14,057 nt of DNA from Succinatimonas hippei (lineage in GTDB: Bacteria > Pseudomonadota > Gammaproteobacteria > Enterobacterales > Succinivibrionaceae): contig SFGV01000051.1 in NCBI GenBank assembly GCA_004557545.1, positions 1 to 14,057 of the forward strand, written 5' to 3'. Made by a program: the position numbers and the translations under genes. Shown here one piece after another: positions 1-7,691 of the stretch. The notes under the pieces were generated by a model, which did not search any database, was not told the origin of the DNA, and was given only the letters and a program-made list of their open reading frames with translations. Position 1 is the first letter of the stretch; each line of letters starts with the position of its first letter.

Positions 1-651
1 TGAGACACGATTGAACTTGCTTGAATCCATTACGGCGCAGACAACTTTGGATCTTCTGACCAGGGACTTTATAACCGGGATCTCGGAGAGTCTGAAATCG
101 GTGAACCCCGCATCAAGATTAACCGCGTTTAAAGAGAGGAATGAGAGATCCGGAAGATACTCTGAAAACTCCGATACGCACTGACTGCCGCAGGTTGAGC
201 GTTCTGTACCGTCAACCAGTCCTCCCACGCAGAAAAGCCTGATATTTGGAGCTGCCATCAGTACCGTTGCTGCGGCAAGATTATTGGTAACCACGGTAAA
301 AGAGATCGTGAGTTTTACAAGCTCAGAGGCGATGATAGCGTTGGTGGTGCCGGAGTTCATCGCGACAACCTGATCCTTTTTGACAAGACCTGCCGCCTTT
401 ACCGCGATAACGCGTTTGAGATCCGCGTTATCAATCACACGTCCGCTGAAATTGGAGAAGGCAAGCATGCTGTCAGGAAGACAGGCCCCGCCGCGCACGT
501 ACTTGAGCCTGCCTGAGGCGTCAAGCGCTTTAAGATCGCGCCTTACGGTATCAACCGATACATTAAGCTTCTGACTTAACTCGGCGACCTTAAGTGTCCT
601 GCCCGCGCGTAGCTCTCTTAGGATGATCTCATTACGCGTGGCCTGAAGCAT
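1..651 (-). CDS. DeoR-family transcriptional regulator (C-terminus cut by window edge)
   Basis: The minus-strand frame opens at an ATG (649-651) and stays open for 217 codons to base 1, so the last few dozen residues lie outside the window. Residues about 1-55 form a DeoR winged helix: the recognition stretch KLNVSVDTVRRDLKAL is followed by the wing LKYVRGGA, the typical DeoR signature. The remainder resembles the DeoR sensor domain, an isomerase-like fold that binds phosphorylated sugars, with a glycine/threonine phosphate-binding stretch (NSGTTNAIIA, about residues 99-108) and a later CVGG motif. The start is supported by GGAG eight bases upstream. The family usually represses sugar-catabolic genes and is released by a sugar phosphate. 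The target genes are probably outside the window to the left. It is separated from the upstream PII gene by that gene's terminator, so it has its own transcription unit. I cannot tell which sugar it senses. Confidence 0.9.
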   Translation of the reverse strand, partial: MLQATRNEIILRELRAGRTLKVAELSQKLNVSVDTVRRDLKALDASGRLKYVRGGACLPDSMLAFSNFSGRVIDNADLKRVIAVKAAGLVKKDQVVAMNSGTTNAIIASELVKLTISFTVVTNNLAAATVLMAAPNIRLFCVGGLVDGTERSTCGSQCVSEFSEYLPDLSFLSLNAVNLDAGFTDFRLSEIPVIKSLVRRSKVVCAVMDSSKFNRVS

Positions 652-793
652 TATTCAATCTCCAACAAAAAAAACTTATGCGATATGGTCATCGCCTTTA
701 AAGCTCTATGACAACCTTATGTCAGGGGAACAGATTTAGTCCTGATATTTAAGAATAAGCTCTGATTGTTAATTGGGCAAACTCAGAGGGCAT

Positions 794-817
794 AAAAAAG
801 GCCGCCCGAAGGCGACC
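794..817 (-). terminator. Rho-independent terminator after the PII gene
   Basis: Read on the minus strand this is GGTCGCC, loop TTCG, GGCGGCC, then a run of six T. The seven-pair stem has one G-U pair and is closed by a C(UUCG)G tetraloop, an exceptionally stable loop. It begins about 20 bases after the PII stop codon and ends the amtB-PII transcript before the DeoR gene. Confidence 0.9.
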
Positions 818-837
818 CTGACTCAGAGGAGAATTCC

Positions 838-1176
838 TCAGACTGCTTCTTCGTTTTCCTCACCGGTACGGATCCTGATGATACGGGTTACGTCACTGAT
901 GAAGATCTTGCCATCACCGATCTTGCCGGTGTGGGCGGCGCCGATAATCGCCTTTACGCATTTATCGACATCCTGATCCTTTACGACAATCTCAAGCTTT
1001 GACTTGGGCAGAAAGTCAACCACATACTCAGCTCCGCGATAGAGCTCGGTGTGACCCTTCTGACGACCAAAGCCTTTGACATCTGACACCGTCATTCCTG
1101 AAACTCCGATGTCCGCAAGCGCCTCACGCACATCGTCAAGCTTGAACGGTTTGATAATCGCAACAATCCTTTTCAT
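838..1176 (-). CDS. glnK: PII nitrogen regulatory protein (GlnB/GlnK)
   Basis: This 112-residue protein has the full length and motifs of PII trimers. They include the N-terminal strand MKRIVAIIKPFKLDDVREAL, the T-loop segment with RGAEY in which Tyr51 is the uridylylation site, the B-loop TGKIGDGKIF that binds ATP/ADP, and the C-terminal IRIRTGE. PII proteins report 2-oxoglutarate and energy status, and GlnK-type members plug the AmtB channel when ammonium is plentiful. The gene lies 19 bases downstream of amtB in one operon, which favours the GlnK role. The residues between the T-loop and B-loop look as much like GlnB as GlnK, so the symbol rests on context. A GGAG sits upstream of the ATG. 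A terminator follows at 794-817. Confidence 0.95.
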   Translation of the reverse strand: MKRIVAIIKPFKLDDVREALADIGVSGMTVSDVKGFGRQKGHTELYRGAEYVVDFLPKSKLEIVVKDQDVDKCVKAIIGAAHTGKIGDGKIFISDVTRIIRIRTGEENEEAV

Positions 1177-1195
1177 AATTTAACTCCGCGACAAA

Positions 1196-2503
1196 TTAAA
1201 GGTTGTAGCCACGCTCGCCGTGGGTTGCAAGGTCCAGACCTTCGGACTCTTCCTCGGCGGAAACCCTGATGCCGATGAGAATATCAGCAACCTTGAAGGC
1301 GATCACCGAGACAACCAGACTCCAGACGATTGTCACGACCACAGACATAAACTGACCATAGAACTGACCGGCAATTGAGTCCCAGCCTTCCTTGAAGCCC
1401 TGGCCGCCTAATGAAGGTGCGCAGAACACACCGGTAAGCAGTGCGCCGGTGATACCACCGATGCCGTGAACACCGAACACATCGAGCGAATCATCAATAC
1501 CGGTGATCTTCTTGAAGCCGTGGACACCCCACAGGCAGATGAAGCCGGCGGCGATACCGATGATAAGAGCTCCGACAGGTCCTACGAAAGCGCAGGCGGG
1601 GGTGATGGCAACCAGACCCGCGACAACACCTGAAGCGGTACCTAAGGTAGAAGGCTTCTTGAAGAGCATCCACTCACCCGCCATCCATGACATGGCAGCG
1701 GCGGCCGGAGCTATAACTGTGTTGATGAAGGCCAGAGCGGAGATCCCGTCGGCGACCAGCTCGGAGCCGGCGTTAAAGCCAAGCCAGCCGATCCACAGTA
1801 AAGCTGAACCGATGTAAGTGAAGGAAACATTGTGCGGAGCCATCACGGTACGGCCTAAATCATGACGTTTGCCGACCATGAACGCGCCTACAATACCGCA
1901 GATACCGGCATTGATATGAACCACGGTGCCACCGGCGAAGTCGTAAGCGTGGAATACGCTGTCTATAAAGCCGCCGCCCCACACCATGTGAGCAAGAGGA
2001 GCATAGGAGAGCACAATCCAGATACCGACCGCCAGAAGCAGCGCAGGGAACTTAACACGCTCAACCGTAGCGCCGACAATCAGGCAGGAGGAAATAGCGC
2101 AGAACGCGCCCTGGAAGATAACCCAGGTGTACTCTGAAAGCGTGCCGCTTAAGGAGTCAGGGGTTATACCTACAAGCAGGGTCTTGCCGAAGCCGCCGAA
2201 GAAATCGCCCAGGAAGCCGTCGGTAGGACCGAAGGCGATGCTGTAGCCTACAACGAACCAGAGCAGAATGGCAATGCAGAATACCGCCAGGCACTGCTCA
2301 AGCACTGAAAGGACGTTCTTGGAACGGGCCATGCCGCCATAAAAGAGGCCGATCGCAGGGACCGACATCAAAAGCACCAGCATGGCTGACATCAGGATAA
2401 AGCCGTTGTCCGCGGTGCTCAGTGCGGGCGCCTCGTCCTCGGCAAGCGCGGCGGCTGACGCGCCGAGCGCTCCTGCCAACATGGATAATTTCGTTAATCT
2501 CAT
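1196..2503 (-). CDS. amtB: Ammonium transporter AmtB
   Basis: This 435-residue inner-membrane Amt/MEP/Rh transporter conducts ammonium into the cell. Residues 1-21 form a cleavable signal peptide (basic start, hydrophobic Ala-rich core, ending ALA before EDEAP), as in proteobacterial AmtB. The hydrophobic pattern fits the family's eleven membrane helices. The key motifs are present: DFAGGTVVH with Asp188 and the first pore histidine His196, and FGVHGIGG with the second pore histidine His346. The chosen ATG at 2503 has AGAGGAG about ten bases upstream. An in-frame ATG at 2539 would prepend 12 residues and bury this ribosome site, so it is unlikely. The gene is the first of a two-gene unit with PII, the reverse of the glnK-amtB order in E. 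coli. An NtrC-like box lies about 140-160 bases upstream. Confidence 0.96.
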   Translation of the reverse strand: MRLTKLSMLAGALGASAAALAEDEAPALSTADNGFILMSAMLVLLMSVPAIGLFYGGMARSKNVLSVLEQCLAVFCIAILLWFVVGYSIAFGPTDGFLGDFFGGFGKTLLVGITPDSLSGTLSEYTWVIFQGAFCAISSCLIVGATVERVKFPALLLAVGIWIVLSYAPLAHMVWGGGFIDSVFHAYDFAGGTVVHINAGICGIVGAFMVGKRHDLGRTVMAPHNVSFTYIGSALLWIGWLGFNAGSELVADGISALAFINTVIAPAAAAMSWMAGEWMLFKKPSTLGTASGVVAGLVAITPACAFVGPVGALIIGIAAGFICLWGVHGFKKITGIDDSLDVFGVHGIGGITGALLTGVFCAPSLGGQGFKEGWDSIAGQFYGQFMSVVVTIVWSLVVSVIAFKVADILIGIRVSAEEESEGLDLATHGERGYNL

Positions 2504-2645
2504 AATCTGTAATCTCCTCTTTGGAAGGCAAATCAACATTGCGGTTTTACAATAATCTTGAGCCCAATAAGGTGCAATTACAAAATGAGATTTGGATCAA
2601 TTGTGGGTTATTTAAGGGATAAAGCACTATTTAAGATCACCAATA

Positions 2646-2660
2646 GCGCTATTTTGGGGC
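2646..2660 (-). promoter_or_regulatory. Possible NtrC-type box upstream of amtB
   Basis: The minus strand reads GCCCCAAAATAGCGC, which matches the enteric NtrC consensus GCAC-Y-N4-T-R-GTGC at all but two positions (one in each half). It lies about 143-157 bases upstream of the amtB start, a normal distance for an enhancer-like site. I could not find a convincing sigma-54 promoter (GG-N10-GC) between it and amtB, so the call stays tentative. A poorer half-site (GCACC) lies at 2571-2575. The remainder of 2504-2789 shows no gene. Confidence 0.35.
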
Positions 2661-2789
2661 ACTAAAACAAAATAAAGCGTTTAAAAGCTTTTGTATGTGA
2701 GCTCAGGACATGAAGCATTCCCAAGATCGTATCCAAGGTTCGAATTGCCTGACGGATCGAGCGCTGTTTTTGCGCTGTCCGGTCTTTTC

Positions 2790-3821
2790 CTAATCAAGAT
2801 TTGAACTGATTTTGATAAGGGTGTCGGTAATAAAATCATCCACCCTGTTCTGTGTGATGATCCCGGCTACCGCCTGACAGGCGCGTTTTATTGCGTGATA
2901 GCCCTGACGCTGCGGCTGCTGACAGACCACAAACTTGTAGACTCCTGCCCTGACCAGCTCCTTGGTGGTGTAGATATCATCAAAGGCCGCGGCAAGATAA
3001 TCCCTGCCATCCTGAGCTATAAGAGCGGCGCCCACGCCCTGCGCTCCGGCTCCCGTCACATAAACGCAGTTTATAAGCGGATCCTCGTTCATCGCGCAGG
3101 TAGTAAGCTTCTGGGCGATGATATCCGAGTCATTGCACTCGCATGTTCTGCGGATCTCATATGGCACCTTAAGGCGCTCAAGCTCCCCTTTAAGTCCCTC
3201 AATGCGCTGTTTGTGGCCGAGCATCTGCAAGGAACCTGCGATGATAAGGATCCGAAGCCTGTCAAATCTTGAGATTAAGGAGAGCATTCCCGCGCATGTT
3301 CTGCCAGCCTTAAGGTAGTCAGATCCAACATAACAAAGTCTCTTTGCTCCCTCGACATCAGAGTTGACCAGAACCACGTGCACGCCTTTTTCTGTAAGAG
3401 CGTTTATCCTCGCGGCAATCCTTGTGGTTGATAAGGTGCCAAGGCACAGAGCCGCGCAGTCGCGCTCCATGAGCTCGTCAATCGCTTTTAAATGCGTGCT
3501 CTCGTCATAGCCCTGGATCTTTTTGATGACTATCTCAACTCCCATATCCGAAAACTCGCGGGTGGCGGTTGTGACACCTTCCAGGACATCATCAAAGAAA
3601 ACATTGCCAATTGAGGGCAAAAGCACTCCTATGACATAGCGCCGGTGCATCCCGGCAAGCGCTCGTCCGGCGCGGTTTGGCACATATCCCATCTCGCGGG
3701 CCAGCGCCCTTATGCGCAGCGCGACCTCAGGACGCACCGATCCGCGCTCGTGCAGAACCCTGTCAACCGTGCCTCTTGAAACTCCGGCGGCCTGAGCCAG
3801 ATCGTTGACCGTTACAGTCAT
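2790..3821 (-). CDS. LacI-family regulator of the sugar operon
   Basis: This 343-residue protein has a LacI-type helix-turn-helix at residues 4-24 (VNDLAQAAGVSRGTVDRVLH), then the hinge region with YVPNRAGRALA. A periplasmic-binding-protein-like sensor domain begins at about residue 62 (YVIGVLLPSIGN). The sensor resembles monosaccharide-binding proteins, with an FDDIYTT stretch near residue 290 in the ligand-contact region. The gene is last in the chvE-gguAB-kinase-isomerase cluster and presumably controls it from the palindrome upstream of chvE. GAGG precedes the ATG by about eight bases. Only about 30 bases separate the start from the T-run of the preceding terminator, so expression probably depends on readthrough or on a promoter inside the isomerase gene. 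The inducer is not predictable from sequence alone. No good terminator is visible after its TAG stop. Confidence 0.93.
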   Translation of the reverse strand: MTVTVNDLAQAAGVSRGTVDRVLHERGSVRPEVALRIRALAREMGYVPNRAGRALAGMHRRYVIGVLLPSIGNVFFDDVLEGVTTATREFSDMGVEIVIKKIQGYDESTHLKAIDELMERDCAALCLGTLSTTRIAARINALTEKGVHVVLVNSDVEGAKRLCYVGSDYLKAGRTCAGMLSLISRFDRLRILIIAGSLQMLGHKQRIEGLKGELERLKVPYEIRRTCECNDSDIIAQKLTTCAMNEDPLINCVYVTGAGAQGVGAALIAQDGRDYLAAAFDDIYTTKELVRAGVYKFVVCQQPQRQGYHAIKRACQAVAGIITQNRVDDFITDTLIKISSNLD

Positions 3822-3851
3822 GATGTATCCTCAATCCTTTATAAAGCCCTT

Positions 3852-3877
3852 AAAAAGGAGGCCAGGGCCTCCTTTTT
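3852..3877. terminator. Bidirectional terminator between isomerase and lacI-type gene
   Basis: This near-perfect palindrome runs from five A through GGAGGC, a short CAGG loop and GCCTCC to five T. It can terminate on either strand. On the minus strand it follows the isomerase stop by about 23 bases and precedes the LacI-type gene by 30. Its AAGGAGGC/GCCTCCTT arms are identical to those of the hairpin at 10452-10471. Confidence 0.88.
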
Positions 3878-3899
3878 ACCTAACGCTCAGACGTCACTC

Positions 3900-5417
3900 T
3901 CAGGCAAATGGATTCTCATCCTTGTAGAGAACGCCGTGGGGCTGATTGTAGGATATATCCTCAACCCCGAGCATGCTGAACACGTTGAAAAGAGCCTTTC
4001 CAACATGGGCGAAAGCCACCGCGCCGTGGTGGGGATAACGCTTGGCTATGAGCACGTGACGATAGAAACGTCCCATCTCCTTTATAGCGAAGATGCCGGT
4101 GCCGCCAAAGGATCTGGTGCCGACCGGAAGAACCTCGCCCTCTGCCACATAGGCGTGAAGCTTAGTGTCAGGAGTGCTCTGCAGACGGAAGAAGGTTACA
4201 GGACCCTCTACTATGTCACCCTCAAGCGTGCCTCTGGTGAAATCAGGCTCAGATCCCTTGGGCTCGAGCAGGCGGTGCTGAATTATCTGATAGTTGATCT
4301 GGCCAAGCCGCTGGTTACAGTCCTGTCTCCTGGTGAGCTTGCAGAACGGAGTGTTACCGCAATGGAAGCCCATGAAAGTATCTGTAAGGCTGTACTGAGG
4401 GTAGTTTGGCTTGATCTCCTTGTCAAAGAGATCCGCTGGTACCGAGTTATTGATATCAAGCAGGGTCACCGCGTCCTGTGTCACGCAGGCGGCGATGTAC
4501 TCTGAGAGTGCCCCGAAGATATCAACCTCGCAGGCAACCGGCATGCCGCGGGAGGCCAGACGCGAGTTTACATAGCAGGGCTCAAAACCAAACTCCTTGG
4601 GGAAGGCCGGCCAGCATTTGTCGGCAAAGACCACGTAATCGCGCTGTCCCTTGTGCTCCTGCGCCCAGTCGGTGAGAGTGAGCTCAAACTGCGCCATGCG
4701 GTTTAAAAGCTCAGGATAGGTATTGCCCTTGCCAAGCTCTCGCTCCATGTCCCCGGCGACCTGAGGAATACGCTTGTCACCGGCGTGAGCCTTGTAGGCT
4801 ACCAGCAGATCAAGCTCCGAGTTCTCCTCAATCTCAACTCCTAAATCATAGAGTCCCTTTATAGGGGCGTTACAGGCGAAGAAGTCCTGAGGGCGCGGGC
4901 CGAAGGAGATTATCTTAAGCTTTGAAAGTCCGATAAGAGCGCGGGCCACCGGCTTGAAATCATCGATCATCTTCGCGATATCCGCGGCTGTTCCAACCGG
5001 ATACTCCGGGATAAAAGCCTTAAGATGACGAAGTCCCAGGTTATATGAGCAGTTGAGCATGCCGCAGAACGCGTCTCCGCGACCATCCACCAGATCGTTG
5101 CCGCTCTCCTCGGCCGCCGCCACATACATGCACGGGCCTTCAAAGTCCCTGGCAATAAGAGTCTCCGGAGTTTCAGGACCGAAGTTTCCCAAAAACACCA
5201 CCAGAGCGTTGCAGCCGGCCTCACGGGCCTGCTCCACGGCTTTTTTCGCGTCAAGCTCATTTTCAACCGTGACCTTGATCTCCTCGATCTTTGTCCCTGC
5301 GTCAGCGCACGCTTTGACTATCGCCGCGCGGCGGCGCTCTGAGAGCGAGCGGATGAAGCAGTCGCGGGATACTGCGATTATTCCGAGCTTCTCCTCAGGA
5401 ATATTAGTAAAACTCAT
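3900..5417 (-). CDS. L-fucose/L-arabinose isomerase-family protein
   Basis: This 505-residue protein belongs to the broad fucose/arabinose isomerase-like family, which interconverts aldoses and ketoses using a divalent metal. Visible family hallmarks are CEVDIFGALSEY with Glu297 as a likely metal ligand, LLDINN with Asp321 as a second ligand, FHCGNTP at 351-357, and HHGAVAFAHVG with His463/464 near the C-terminus. The layout matches a substrate-recognition N-terminal part, a central Rossmann-like domain and a C-terminal barrel. There is no signal peptide, so it acts in the cytoplasm. An excellent ribosome site (AAGGAG) lies eight bases before the ATG. It starts 35 bases after the kinase-fusion stop and is followed by a terminator. 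The family includes enzymes for L-fucose, D-arabinose and L-arabinose as well as uncharacterised members, so I do not assign a substrate. Conversion of an imported aldose to the ketose used by the neighbouring kinase is inferred. Confidence 0.9.
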   Translation of the reverse strand: MSFTNIPEEKLGIIAVSRDCFIRSLSERRRAAIVKACADAGTKIEEIKVTVENELDAKKAVEQAREAGCNALVVFLGNFGPETPETLIARDFEGPCMYVAAAEESGNDLVDGRGDAFCGMLNCSYNLGLRHLKAFIPEYPVGTAADIAKMIDDFKPVARALIGLSKLKIISFGPRPQDFFACNAPIKGLYDLGVEIEENSELDLLVAYKAHAGDKRIPQVAGDMERELGKGNTYPELLNRMAQFELTLTDWAQEHKGQRDYVVFADKCWPAFPKEFGFEPCYVNSRLASRGMPVACEVDIFGALSEYIAACVTQDAVTLLDINNSVPADLFDKEIKPNYPQYSLTDTFMGFHCGNTPFCKLTRRQDCNQRLGQINYQIIQHRLLEPKGSEPDFTRGTLEGDIVEGPVTFFRLQSTPDTKLHAYVAEGEVLPVGTRSFGGTGIFAIKEMGRFYRHVLIAKRYPHHGAVAFAHVGKALFNVFSMLGVEDISYNQPHGVLYKDENPFA

Positions 5418-5452
5418 TTGTGATCTCCTTTTTATGCATCATAAAGTTGTGT

Positions 5453-7630
5453 TCAGGCTTTAAGGTTCCGACCTATAAGTCGGCCTTTGGTGATCCCGGA
5501 TCTGCCCTCAGGCGAATCAGGATGCGCGAATAACCATTTGTTGTTGTGAGTAAGATACCCGGCCTCGCCTTCGTGAGTAACACCCTCAGGTCTTGCTGTA
5601 TTGGTGCCTCTGGGAAGAGCTACCAGCACGCGGAAGTAGGAATTGCCAGAAGCGTTGCAGGGCGCGTAATGCAGCGTGGTCTCATAAAATAGCACAGCGG
5701 TGTTGGCAGGCAGCAGGAAGGTTTCAACCGCGGCGGTATCCAGGATCCCGTCTTTTATCGCGCTCGCCGGGGCCACCATGAGCAGGCAGTCATTCTCGGC
5801 TATGTTTACCTCGCTGTTGCGGTGATACTCAAGCGCGTTTAACACATGGTTGTCGCCTGAGCAGTAGCCAAGCTCAACACTAAGTCCGCCGAATACCCGG
5901 TTCTGAATATCCTCAAACAGCGGCCTGTCCGCCTCAAGGAGGGGCTCGGAGGCGACATAGGTGGTGCCGCTTTGCGGCAACGGAGTTTTCTTTAAAAGCT
6001 CCACGACCTTCGCGGTATCAACTCCAGCCACTACCTTGCCATAGCGTTTAAAGAGGTCAGAGTACACGCTTGGGATCTCAGGCTTTCTGCCTGAAAGACT
6101 CTCACGCATGCGCGAGAGCATCTGGAAGTTTGCCTCAAGCGCCGGGTAAAGCGAACGGTAGACTTTGAAGATCTCATCGTATCTCTGAACCTCGGTCTCA
6201 TCAGGTCTGGTTATCTCACCGCCCTGGCGCACGCATCTCGCGCAGCCGTCCCTGGCGTCTTCAAATATCCCGGAAGCGACACCCGCGAGTATCGCAGCTC
6301 CAAGCGCTGGGCCCTCCTTTGACTCCATGGTGCTGACATTTACTTCAAGAGCGTCAGCAAGCATGTGTCGCCAGAGCTTTGAGGACGCGCCGCCGCCACA
6401 GGCCATGAGAGTCTTAGGGCAAATCCCCATCTCACGCAGCACATCAAGATTGTGGCGCTGGGAGAGCGTCACGCCTTCCATCACCGCGCGGGTAAGGTGG
6501 GCGCGGGTATGACGGGCTGAGAGCCCGAAGAACACGCCGCGGGCGTTCGGATCGAGCACTGGCGATCTCTCACCCATAAGATATGGCAGATAGATAAGCC
6601 CGTCAGATCCTGAAGGGATCCTTGAGGCCTCGGAGGTCATGAGATCATATACATCAGTTCCGGCCTCTCTGGCTTTCTCCTTCTCACTCCTGTAAAACTC
6701 ATCTCTCATCCAGCGCAGTGAAAGTCCAGCCGCCAGAGTGCATGACATCGCCGTCCATTCCCCGTCAACGGCGCTGCAGAAGGTGTGCACCCTGCCTAAA
6801 GGATCTATAGATGGTTTTGAGGTATGGGCAAAGACCACTCCGGAGGTGCCCAGAGTCACGAAGGCGTCACCGTCAGCGCAAACTCCGGTGCCAAGCGCGG
6901 CGCAGGCGTTATCCCCGCCGCCACCGGCGACCACCGTTCCCTCGGCAAGCCCGGTATCGGCGGCGGCCTCCCTGGTGATGGAACCCGCGTTCTGCCCTGA
7001 TCCAATCAGATCAGGCATCAGCGCCTTATCTATATCAAGCGCCTTTAAAATCTCATCTGACCATTGACGCGCTCTTAAATCAAGCAGATTGGTTCCTGAG
7101 GCGTCTGAAATCTCCTGCAGGATCTTCCCGGTAAGGCGATAGCGCACATAGTCTTTGGGAAGCAGGATATGAGCGCATTTTTTATAGACAGAGCTCTCAT
7201 GCTTGCGCACCCACAGGATCTTCGGGGCGGTAAAGCCGGTTAAAGCAGGGTTTGCGCAGATCTCAATCAGTCTTGAGCGACCTACCGCCTTCTCGATCTC
7301 CTCGCACTCCTCCGAGGTTCTGGCGTCACACCACAAGATGGCGTTTCGCAGCACCTCGCCCTTTTCATCGAGCATCACCAGGCCGTGCATCTGGCCTGAA
7401 ACCGCGACGCCCGCGATTTGCTTTGAGTCAAGCCCTGCCTTTTTGATAACCTCCTTTGTGGTATCGCAGGCTGCCTTGTACCACAATTTGGGATCCTGCT
7501 CGGCCCAGCCGTTCTCAGGCTGAAGCAGCGGATATTCCTCAGTGGCGCTCGCGATAGCCCTGCCATTGGTGTCAAAGGCTACGGTTTTGGTGCCTGAGGT
7601 GCCTAGATCTATTCCTAAAAGATATTTCAT
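5453..7630 (-). CDS. Xylulokinase-family sugar kinase fused to a DUF4867 domain
   Basis: This 725-residue chain has two parts. Residues 1 to about 500 form a FGGY-type kinase close to XylB: the ATP-loop GIDLGTSGTKT (6-16), MHG at 81-83 as in xylulokinase, LWCDART (99-105), the catalytic-base region GGGGDNACAALGTG with Asp240, and the ATP-site motif ACGGGASSKLW (410-420). Normal XylB proteins end at roughly 480-500 residues. After a short linker, residues about 520-722 match my memory of DUF4867, a family of about 200 residues normally encoded as a separate gene. Its polar motifs are GYCSGDNHVLNALEYH, ETTLHYAPC and a terminal NKWLFAHP. They look like a cupin-type metal or sugar site (His595, Glu601, His603, His654). 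The frame is continuous with no stop at the joint. The kinase presumably makes a ketose 5-phosphate, and the role of the C-terminal half is unknown. The ribosome site is weak. The permease gene ends 61 bases upstream. Confidence 0.92.
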   Translation of the reverse strand: MKYLLGIDLGTSGTKTVAFDTNGRAIASATEEYPLLQPENGWAEQDPKLWYKAACDTTKEVIKKAGLDSKQIAGVAVSGQMHGLVMLDEKGEVLRNAILWCDARTSEECEEIEKAVGRSRLIEICANPALTGFTAPKILWVRKHESSVYKKCAHILLPKDYVRYRLTGKILQEISDASGTNLLDLRARQWSDEILKALDIDKALMPDLIGSGQNAGSITREAAADTGLAEGTVVAGGGGDNACAALGTGVCADGDAFVTLGTSGVVFAHTSKPSIDPLGRVHTFCSAVDGEWTAMSCTLAAGLSLRWMRDEFYRSEKEKAREAGTDVYDLMTSEASRIPSGSDGLIYLPYLMGERSPVLDPNARGVFFGLSARHTRAHLTRAVMEGVTLSQRHNLDVLREMGICPKTLMACGGGASSKLWRHMLADALEVNVSTMESKEGPALGAAILAGVASGIFEDARDGCARCVRQGGEITRPDETEVQRYDEIFKVYRSLYPALEANFQMLSRMRESLSGRKPEIPSVYSDLFKRYGKVVAGVDTAKVVELLKKTPLPQSGTTYVASEPLLEADRPLFEDIQNRVFGGLSVELGYCSGDNHVLNALEYHRNSEVNIAENDCLLMVAPASAIKDGILDTAAVETFLLPANTAVLFYETTLHYAPCNASGNSYFRVLVALPRGTNTARPEGVTHEGEAGYLTHNNKWLFAHPDSPEGRSGITKGRLIGRNLKA

Positions 7631-7691
7631 GTAATTCTGTCCGTTTTACTGACGGTGCGCAGCCCCGTCTTAAATTCCTTTTATTAGCTTA

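Noticed and set aside
2298..2531. 77-residue minus-strand frame overlapping amtB
   Set aside because: It is an out-of-frame shadow of the amtB 5' end with low-complexity Arg-rich content and no family motif.
2683..2760. tRNA-like stretch with GCTCAG and GGTTCGAATT on the plus strand
   Set aside because: The bases around the TTCGAAT cannot form a T-stem, there is no matching acceptor stem and no anticodon arm can be built.
2760..2776. Possible terminator AGCGC...GCGCT after the LacI-type gene
   Set aside because: The stem has only five pairs and no T-run follows on the minus strand, so termination is not supported.
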